A DNA stretch of 5,009 nt from Actinomycetes bacterium (lineage in GTDB: Bacteria > Actinomycetota > Actinomycetes > Propionibacteriales > Nocardioidaceae). The notes beneath the pieces were generated by a model, which saw nothing but the letters and a program-made list of their open reading frames with translations, was not told where the DNA came from and ran no database searches. How positions within the stretch are numbered: position 1 is the stretch's first letter; every line of letters starts with the position of its first letter. The stretch is from contig JAEZKN010000316.1 of NCBI GenBank assembly GCA_023415395.1, positions 1 to 5,009 of the forward strand. The letters run 5' to 3'. Of the stretch, positions 1-5,009 are shown piece by piece. A program made the translations under genes and the position numbers.

Positions 1-477
1 GCCCGGGGGCGCCCGGGGGGCCGCCGGCGGGGGAGTCAGCGTCGCGGCCAGGCCCTCGGTCATCGCCAGACAGGCCGCGAGGTCGTCGGGCTGCCACGGC
101 CGCCGCGGAGCGCGGGCGTCGACGTACTCCGTCGCCAGCACCATCCAGTCCTCGTCGTCGTGGGTCCACAGCAGCCGGGGCGCCGGGGCCGCGTCCGGCA
201 GCGCGGCGAGCTTGCGCGCCTCCTCGCGGTACGCCGCGGCGAACATGCGCTGCGCCTTGTGGGACGCGGCCTTCACGAAGTGCCGCGAGCCGTCCGCGCA
301 GGCCAGCACCGAGGCGAACCCCGGGGTGAACCCCGCGCCCTGCGACCGCGCCTCCACGACCGCTGACCCACACCGCTCCTCGACCAACGAGCGCAGGTGC
401 GGGGGGAGGTGTGCCCACTCCAGCCGGCGGGCGGTGCGGCCGTGGGGGATCGTGGTCGGGAGACGAACGTCGGTCAC
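1..477 (-). CDS. Aminoglycoside phosphotransferase-fold (APH family) protein, N-terminal part, cut by the window edge
   Basis: The minus-strand frame is open from a GTG at 477-475 to the left edge and gives 159 residues without a stop. A GAGGA ribosome binding site lies 7 nt upstream (489-485), which decides the start. The fragment looks like the N-lobe of an APH/choline-kinase-type kinase. A Gly-rich stretch is at residues 47-56 (QGAGFTPGFAS). The sequence HFVKAA carries the expected ATP-binding lysine at K69. An acidic helix follows with E85 as candidate salt-bridge partner, and then a hinge-like segment around residues 111-120 (WMVLATEYVD). The catalytic C-lobe (HxD...N, DFG-like) is outside the window, so activity and substrate cannot be judged. 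The last visible residues are Ala/Pro-rich, coming from a near-duplicated GC-rich decamer at bases 1-20. The gene is divergent from lepA. The fold assignment is fairly firm; a resistance role is not implied, since actinobacteria carry many such kinases of unknown substrate. Confidence 0.8.
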   Translation of the reverse strand, partial: MTDVRLPTTIPHGRTARRLEWAHLPPHLRSLVEERCGSAVVEARSQGAGFTPGFASVLACADGSRHFVKAASHKAQRMFAAAYREEARKLAALPDAAPAPRLLWTHDDEDWMVLATEYVDARAPRRPWQPDDLAACLAMTEGLAATLTPPPAAPRAPPG

Positions 478-569
478 GGGCCCATCCTCGCGGATCCCGC
501 GGAGGCGGGCTCTCGACCTCTCCTGTGGGAGACTTGGATCGTCCCCCGAAGCCCGTACGAGAGACGTCT
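478..569. promoter_or_regulatory. Divergent spacer between the APH-fold gene and lepA
   Basis: This 92-bp region must contain the start signals of both divergent genes. On the left is the GAGGA site of the minus-strand gene (489-485). On the right, a weak GAGAG (559-563) lies 6 nt before the lepA GTG. Two small perfect hairpins are visible: CCCGC-N4-GCGGG at 496-509 and TCTCC-N4-GGAGA at 519-532. I could not identify convincing -35/-10 hexamers for either direction. TTGGAT at 534-539 is the nearest -10-like element for lepA and is weak. The hairpins are short enough to be chance in GC-rich DNA. Confidence 0.35.
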
Positions 570-2444
<1,875 letters not shown>

Positions 2445-2447
2445 CGC

Positions 2448-2753
2448 TCAGGCCGTCCCGTCCAGGATGGCCTCGAGCGCGGCCCGGTGCCGCGCGTAGG
2501 CGCGCTTGCCCGCACGGGTGGCGGCGTACGTCGTGGAGCTGCCGCGCCCGTGGCCGGACTTGCGGATCGACACGTAGCCGGCCGCGGCCAGCGCGGACAT
2601 CTGCTTGGACAGGTCGGACTCGCTGACGCCGAGGTGGTCGCGCAGCACCGCGAAGTCGGCGGCCGAGGTCCGGCTCAGCAGCGCCATGGCCGCGAGCCGC
2701 TTGGGCGCCGTCAGCGCCGGGTCGAGCCCGTCGAGGGCGGAGGTGCCACTCAT
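2448..2753 (-). CDS. Small winged-helix transcriptional regulator (MarR/ArsR-like, HTH_34 type)
   Basis: This 101-residue protein is essentially one winged-helix DNA-binding domain. Helix 1 is about residues 17-29 (PKRLAAMALLSRT) and helix 2 about 33-41 (DFAVLRDHL). The recognition helix is about 44-58 (ESDLSKQMSALAAAG). A basic, Gly/Ser-rich wing (YVSIRKSGHGRGSSTTY, 60-76) and a C-terminal helix complete it. There is no separate ligand-binding or membrane domain, as in the stand-alone HTH_34 proteins common in actinobacteria. The ATG at 2753-2751 overlaps the TGA of the upstream membrane-protein gene (2752-2750). No good ribosome binding site precedes it, so translation is probably coupled. 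The frame is open further upstream to 3140, but that part is the out-of-frame shadow of the membrane gene. It very likely dimerises and binds the palindromes at 3192-3243 upstream of its own operon, but that is inference. The effector is unknown. Confidence 0.9.
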   Translation of the reverse strand: MSGTSALDGLDPALTAPKRLAAMALLSRTSAADFAVLRDHLGVSESDLSKQMSALAAAGYVSIRKSGHGRGSSTTYAATRAGKRAYARHRAALEAILDGTA

Positions 2754-3199
2754 GCCAGGCGTTCGCGGGCCCGGCGGGCCGCGTCGGCGTAGGCCCGCTC
2801 GTACCAGCTGAGCAGGAGCGTCGTGACCACGAGTGCGTACGCCGCGGCGAGCCAGGTGGCGACGGCGGCCAGGAGCGTGGCGCCTCCGACGACCGCGACC
2901 GCGCCCAGGACGAAGAGCGCGATCGAGCGGCGGAACTCCCGCGGCGGGCGCCCGCTCGGCATCACGCTGCCGCGGTAGGCGACGTACCAGCGCAGGAAGC
3001 CGAGCTCGGCGGCGATGAGCGCCAGCAGGGCGACCGCGCGCAGGCCGTCCTCGAGCTCGGTGAAGGCGAGGGTCACGAGCGCTGCCCAGACGCCGACGGC
3101 CGGCGGGTACCAGCGCGGGGTGGGCGGATAGTCGGTCCACGGTGCCGCCTCGGCGCGGTCGGCCTGGCGAAGCGCGTCGCGGATCTCGTTGCTTTCCAT
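2750..3199 (-). CDS. Integral membrane protein of unknown function, co-transcribed with the regulator
   Basis: This 149-residue protein has four likely membrane segments. They are about residues 32-47 (PPAVGVWAALVTLAFT), 53-70 (LRAVALLALIAAELGFLR), 92-110 (SIALFVLGAVAVVGGATLL) and 113-130 (VATWLAAAYALVVTTLLL). A hydrophilic N-terminus contains an Asp/Glu-rich helix and then a Pro/Trp-rich segment (WTDYPPTPRWYPP, 21-33). A basic loop separates segments 2 and 3 (RGSVMPSGRPPREFRR), and the C-terminal tail is charged. There is no signal peptide and I see no catalytic motif. Small membrane proteins encoded beside a stand-alone winged-helix regulator are a recurring actinobacterial arrangement without a settled function. 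The ATG at 3199 lacks a ribosome binding site and sits just behind a candidate -10 element, so the mRNA is probably leaderless. The gene end overlaps the regulator start by 4 nt, indicating one operon. A role in sensing membrane state for the regulator is possible but unsupported. Confidence 0.85.
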   Translation of the reverse strand: MESNEIRDALRQADRAEAAPWTDYPPTPRWYPPAVGVWAALVTLAFTELEDGLRAVALLALIAAELGFLRWYVAYRGSVMPSGRPPREFRRSIALFVLGAVAVVGGATLLAAVATWLAAAYALVVTTLLLSWYERAYADAARRARERLA

Positions 3200-3208
3200 G
3201 CTGGAAAG
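3192..3208. repeat. Inverted repeat across the membrane-gene start codon
   Basis: CTTTCC-N5-GGAAAG is a perfect 6-bp inverted repeat whose spacer includes part of the minus-strand ATG (3199-3197). Its right arm is shared with the left arm of the larger palindrome at 3201-3227. It looks like an additional half-site of the same operator. Confidence 0.5.
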
Positions 3209-3227
3209 TTAACGCAGAACTTTCCAG
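3201..3227. promoter_or_regulatory. Candidate operator 1: perfect 10-bp inverted repeat
   Basis: CTGGAAAGTT-N7-AACTTTCCAG has ten paired bases per arm with no mismatch. It lies immediately upstream of the membrane protein/regulator operon and covers the candidate -10 element of that operon (3207-3212). Binding here would block RNA polymerase, which suits autorepression by the winged-helix protein. The 17-bp centre-to-centre arm spacing is larger than one helical turn. The symmetry is directly visible; the identity of the binding protein is inferred from position. Confidence 0.7.
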
Positions 3228-3235
3228 GTCGGCAA
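3207..3235 (-). promoter_or_regulatory. Candidate promoter for the membrane protein/regulator operon (leaderless)
   Basis: Reading the minus strand, TTGCCG (3235-3230) is followed by a 17-nt spacer and then TTAACT (3212-3207). Only 7 nt separate the last -10 base from the ATG, so transcription would start at or within a base or two of the A of ATG. The absence of any Shine-Dalgarno sequence before this ATG agrees with a leaderless transcript, which is common in actinobacteria. The hexamer matches are partial (4/6 and 3/6), so the placement is plausible, not certain. Confidence 0.45.
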
Positions 3236-3243
3236 GTTCTGCG
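3213..3243. promoter_or_regulatory. Candidate operator 2: second perfect 10-bp inverted repeat, interleaved with the first
   Basis: CGCAGAACTT-N11-AAGTTCTGCG is a second mismatch-free inverted repeat. Its left arm lies partly in the spacer and partly in the right arm of operator 1, so the two share bases 3213-3227. Its right side covers the candidate -35 element for the minus-strand operon (3230-3235). A further GTTCTG at 3246-3251 repeats the GTTCTG at 3236-3241 with a 10-bp period. The site is placed to influence both divergent genes. Confidence 0.65.
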
Positions 3244-3264
3244 CCGTTCTGGTGAGATGGGGAC

Positions 3265-4020
3265 GTGGACCCCGTCGCCGAGCTGCTGGAGGAGTGGCAG
3301 CTGACCCCGGACGGAGAGCCCGCCGGCGTCGTCCCGGTGCGTACGGCGGCCGGCCGGCCGGCCGTGCTGAAGCTCGGAGCCGCGGACCAGGAGCACCTCG
3401 CCCTCCAGCACTGGCACGGCGGCGCGGCCGTCCAGCTGCTCCGCGCCGACCCGCACCGTGCCGCCGTCCTGCTCGAGCGGGCGCACCCCGAGGACCTCGC
3501 CGACCACTGGGACGTCGCGGCCTGCGAGATCGTCAGCGGTCTCTACGCGCGGTTGCACGTGCCGGCGCCACCGCAGCTCCCACGGCTCTCGCAGGAGCTG
3601 CTGCGGTGGACCGCAGGGCTCGCGGACGCGCCGCTGCCGCGCCGGCTGGTGGAACAGGTGCGGGCGCTGGCGCAGGCGTTCGCCACGGACGGGGGCACCG
3701 ACGGCCGGTTGCTGCACACCGACCTGCACTACGGCCACGTCCTCGCCGCGGATCGCCAGCCCTGGTTGGCCATCGCGCCCGAGCCGCTGAGCGGTGACCC
3801 GCACTTCGAGGTGGCGCCGCTGCTCTGGCACCGGTGGGACGAGCTGGAGGGCGACGTACGGCGCGGGGTGCGGGCGCGCTTCCACGCCGCCATCGACGCC
3901 GCGCTGCTCGACGAGGACCGGGCGCGCGACTGGGTCGTCCTGCGCGCTGTGCTGCGGGCGGCGGCCGACCCCGGGGAGGCGTCGCGCTGCATCGCGGTCG
4001 CCAAGGCGGTCCAGGACTGA
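3265..4020 (+). CDS. APH(6)/hydroxyurea-kinase family protein, possibly a pseudokinase
   Basis: This 251-residue protein starts at GTG 3265, with GGTGAG (3251-3256) 8 nt upstream as a modest ribosome binding site. It resembles the aminoglycoside 6-phosphotransferase/hydroxyurea kinase (APH_6_hur) family, whose characterised members phosphorylate streptomycin. Visible parts are the N-lobe lysine in PAVLKLG (K36), the following acidic helix (E43), LLER (69-72), the active-site loop LLHTDLHYGHVL (149-160), WLAIAPEPLSGDPHFEVAPLLWHRWDEL (167-194) and a C-terminal IAVAKAVQD. The catalytic Asp (D153) is kept. The HxDxxxxN asparagine position is His158, and the metal-binding Asp expected in the WLxIDPKP-like motif is Ala171. 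The N-terminal region and the segment before the C-terminus also look shorter than relatives I remember. The frame is intact with normal composition, so it is not a decayed gene. Phosphotransfer may be lost or altered. It is divergent from the membrane protein/regulator operon across 65 bp of palindromes. Family assignment is firm; substrate is unknown. Confidence 0.88.
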   Translation: MDPVAELLEEWQLTPDGEPAGVVPVRTAAGRPAVLKLGAADQEHLALQHWHGGAAVQLLRADPHRAAVLLERAHPEDLADHWDVAACEIVSGLYARLHVPAPPQLPRLSQELLRWTAGLADAPLPRRLVEQVRALAQAFATDGGTDGRLLHTDLHYGHVLAADRQPWLAIAPEPLSGDPHFEVAPLLWHRWDELEGDVRRGVRARFHAAIDAALLDEDRARDWVVLRAVLRAAADPGEASRCIAVAKAVQD

Positions 4021-4040
4021 GGAGGTTTTCGCCCGCGCAG

Positions 4041-4064
4041 CCCCGGGAACGTTGGCTCCCGGGG
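4041..4064 (+). terminator. Strong GC stem-loop between the kinase-like and cupin-like genes
   Basis: CCCCGGGA-N8-TCCCGGGG gives a perfect 8-bp stem with an 8-nt loop, 20 nt after the kinase-like stop. It has no T-run after it, so it would be a non-canonical actinobacterial terminator. Alternatively it lies in the leader of the next gene, 19 nt before its ATG, and affects its expression. The stem is seen directly; the function is inferred. Confidence 0.45.
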
Positions 4065-4083
4065 GACAGTCCAAGGGGGAAGC

Positions 4084-4947
4084 ATGTCCAGCACCGCACC
4101 GCGGGTCGACGCGTCGTTCGGCGACCGGCTCAGGTCACGCACACCGATGGCGTACGAGCACGGGCTCACGGGAGACCCGCGGCTCGAGCTCGACGCCATC
4201 GCCCGGCTGGCCGAGGAGCTCGGCGCCGACTCGATCTCGGCCGAGAAGGCCGCGAAGCCGATGGTCTCCGACGACGCCGGCGCCCAGAACGCCATCGCCG
4301 TCGAGTCGATCGCCGACCAGGTCCGCTCGCTCGCGGCGAACGACTCCTGGTTCACGTTGCTCAACATCGAGCAGTCGCCGGTCTACGCCGCCCTCGTCGA
4401 CGAGGTGCTGGACGGGCTCGCGGCGCGCTCGGGCGTCGACCCACGCTCGATGAAGCGCCGCATGGGCTTCGTCTTCGCGAGCTCGCCGGGCTCGGTCACG
4501 GCCGCCCACTTCGACATCGAGCACAGCTTCCTGCTGCAGCTCGAGGGCCACCGCCGGCTCCGCTTCGGGCGCTTCGCCGGTGCTGAGGACCGTGAGCGCG
4601 AGGTGCACCGCTACTGGAACGGCTCGTTCGGCCGGCTGGACACGATGCCCGAGCAGACCGAGGAGTTCGTGCTCGAGCCCGGCACCGGCGCCTACATCCC
4701 GCCCTACACGCCCCACTGGCTGATCAACAGCGACGCCACCTCGCTGTCGCTGACGGTCACCTTCTTCAACCGCGACAACGGCGACGAGTCGATGACCCAG
4801 GCCTTCAACGAGAAGCTGCGCCGCGTCGGGCTCAACCCGCGCACGTACGGCGAGGCGCCCCGTCGCGACGCGGCCAAGGTGGCGTTCATGCGGGCCTACG
4901 GCGGCGTCAAGCGGCGCTTCCGGCCGGAGACCTCCGCCTCGCACTGA
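4084..4947 (+). CDS. Cupin-like/JmjC-type protein, probable Fe(II)/2-oxoglutarate oxygenase
   Basis: This 287-residue cytoplasmic protein starts at ATG 4084, with a strong AAGGGGGA site at 4073-4080. The core is a double-stranded beta-helix of the cupin_8/JmjC type. GSVTAAHFDIEHSFLLQLEGHRRLRFG (136-162) supplies His142 and Asp144. LEPGTGAYIPPYTPHWLIN (197-215) supplies His211, completing the HxD...H iron triad. By eye this aligns without gaps to the HYDEQQNFFAQIKGYKR stretch of the asparaginyl hydroxylase FIH. Arg157 falls where FIH has its 2-oxoglutarate-binding lysine. The N-terminal 130 residues contain a helical region (EHGLTGDPRLELDAIARLAEELG, and SWFTLLNIEQSPVYAALVDEVLD) typical of bacterial stand-alone cupin-like proteins. 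The C-terminus is basic. The substrate is unknown: it could be a protein side chain or a small molecule, and nothing nearby identifies it. Whether it is co-transcribed with the kinase-like gene is unclear because a stem-loop lies between them. Fold confidence is high; catalytic activity is inferred. Confidence 0.88.
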   Translation: MSSTAPRVDASFGDRLRSRTPMAYEHGLTGDPRLELDAIARLAEELGADSISAEKAAKPMVSDDAGAQNAIAVESIADQVRSLAANDSWFTLLNIEQSPVYAALVDEVLDGLAARSGVDPRSMKRRMGFVFASSPGSVTAAHFDIEHSFLLQLEGHRRLRFGRFAGAEDREREVHRYWNGSFGRLDTMPEQTEEFVLEPGTGAYIPPYTPHWLINSDATSLSLTVTFFNRDNGDESMTQAFNEKLRRVGLNPRTYGEAPRRDAAKVAFMRAYGGVKRRFRPETSASH

Positions 4948-5009
4948 GGGCGGCCCGCGCGGCGCGGGCGCGGTCCTCGGCCGCCACCAGCAGCCGCGGC
5001 CACGCACCC
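4907..5009 (-). CDS. Possible C-terminal fragment of a convergent gene entering from the right edge
   Basis: One minus-strand frame is open from the right edge to a TGA at 4909-4907 and gives 33 residues (start AWPRLLVAAEDRARAARAAL, then SARRRSPAGSAA). The codons have almost only G or C in third position, and the sequence reads like an amphipathic Ala/Arg C-terminal helix and a disordered tail. It would overlap the 3' end of the cupin-like gene by 41 bp, tail to tail. The piece is too short to assign a family. Open frames are easy to find by chance at this GC content, so this is tentative. Confidence 0.35.
   Translation of the reverse strand, partial: GAWPRLLVAAEDRARAARAALSARRRSPAGSAA
4953..4969. 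terminator. GC hairpin just after the cupin-like gene
   Basis: GCCCGCG-N3-CGCGGGC is a perfect 7-bp stem with a 3-nt loop, beginning 5 nt after the stop of the cupin-like gene. No T-run follows on either strand. It could act as a bidirectional, U-less terminator between convergent genes. If the minus-strand fragment at 4907-5009 is real, the hairpin lies inside its coding sequence and may only reflect Ala/Arg codons. Confidence 0.4.

Noticed and set aside
1..20. Near-duplicated GC-rich decamer as a repeat element
   Set aside because: It lies inside the coding frame as Ala/Pro/Gly codons of a linker and is only two copies long.
411..569. Longer N-terminus for LepA from an upstream start
   Set aside because: The 53 additional residues are Gly/Arg-rich, unlike any LepA, and would overlap the divergent gene. 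GTG 570 gives the normal N-terminus.
2754..3140. Long N-terminal extension of the winged-helix regulator
   Set aside because: The extension is an Arg/Ala-rich shadow of the membrane-protein gene. The ATG at 2753 with the ATGA overlap and a complete domain is the sensible start.
3346..3363. Tandem CGGC run in the kinase-like gene
   Set aside because: It encodes AAGRPA, a normal part of the N-lobe, and is expected in DNA of this GC content.
4021..4025. GGAGG directly after the kinase-like stop as a ribosome binding site for a small gene
   Set aside because: No ATG, GTG or TTG lies at a usable distance downstream.
4046..4071. ECF-sigma-like promoter GGAAC-N18-GTC before the cupin-like gene
   Set aside because: It would start transcription within a few bases of the ATG, which conflicts with the strong ribosome binding site at 4073-4080. 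The GGAAC is also part of the stem-loop arm.
3073..4074. 333-codon minus-strand frame opposite the kinase-like gene
   Set aside because: Low-complexity composition without motifs, opposite a recognisable family member, and it would run through the divergent operator region.
4135..5007. 290-codon minus-strand frame opposite the cupin-like gene
   Set aside because: Val/Arg/Glu/Leu-rich reverse image of the cupin-like codons with no recognisable domain.

Overview
The window is very GC-rich (about 70% or more by eye). It uses GTG as well as ATG starts and has short or overlapping intergenic gaps. Together with the LepA sequence and the types of kinase-like proteins present, this suggests a high-GC actinobacterium. 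A Nocardioides-like member of the Nocardioidaceae is my best guess, inferred from family resemblance remembered rather than searched.

Layout, left to right. Bases 1-477 (minus) hold the N-terminal 159 residues of an aminoglycoside-phosphotransferase-fold protein that runs off the left edge. A 92-bp divergent spacer follows, then lepA (570-2444, plus), the complete ribosomal GTPase EF4. Only 3 bp separate the lepA stop from the stop of a convergent two-gene unit on the minus strand: a 149-aa multi-pass membrane protein (2750-3199) and a 101-aa winged-helix regulator (2448-2753), joined by an ATGA overlap. A 65-bp AT-richer divergent region (3200-3264) precedes them and contains unusually dense, perfect, interleaved inverted repeats. 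On its other side, and transcribed to the right, lies a 251-aa protein of the APH(6)/hydroxyurea kinase family (3265-4020) whose two metal-binding positions look substituted. After a strong stem-loop comes a 287-aa cupin/JmjC-like protein with a complete His-x-Asp...His iron site (4084-4947). A fragment of a probable convergent gene may enter from the right edge.

How the parts may work together. lepA is housekeeping and probably independent of its neighbours. The regulator and membrane protein form a small, probably autoregulated cassette: the palindromes overlap the only promoter-like hexamers I can place for it, and that promoter would give a leaderless mRNA. Because the same 65 bp is also the upstream region of the kinase-like gene, the regulator may control both directions. 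The window contains no mobile element, CRISPR array, tRNA or rRNA that I can see. The points most worth a second look are the interleaved operator, the apparent pseudokinase and the orphan 2-oxoglutarate-oxygenase-like protein.
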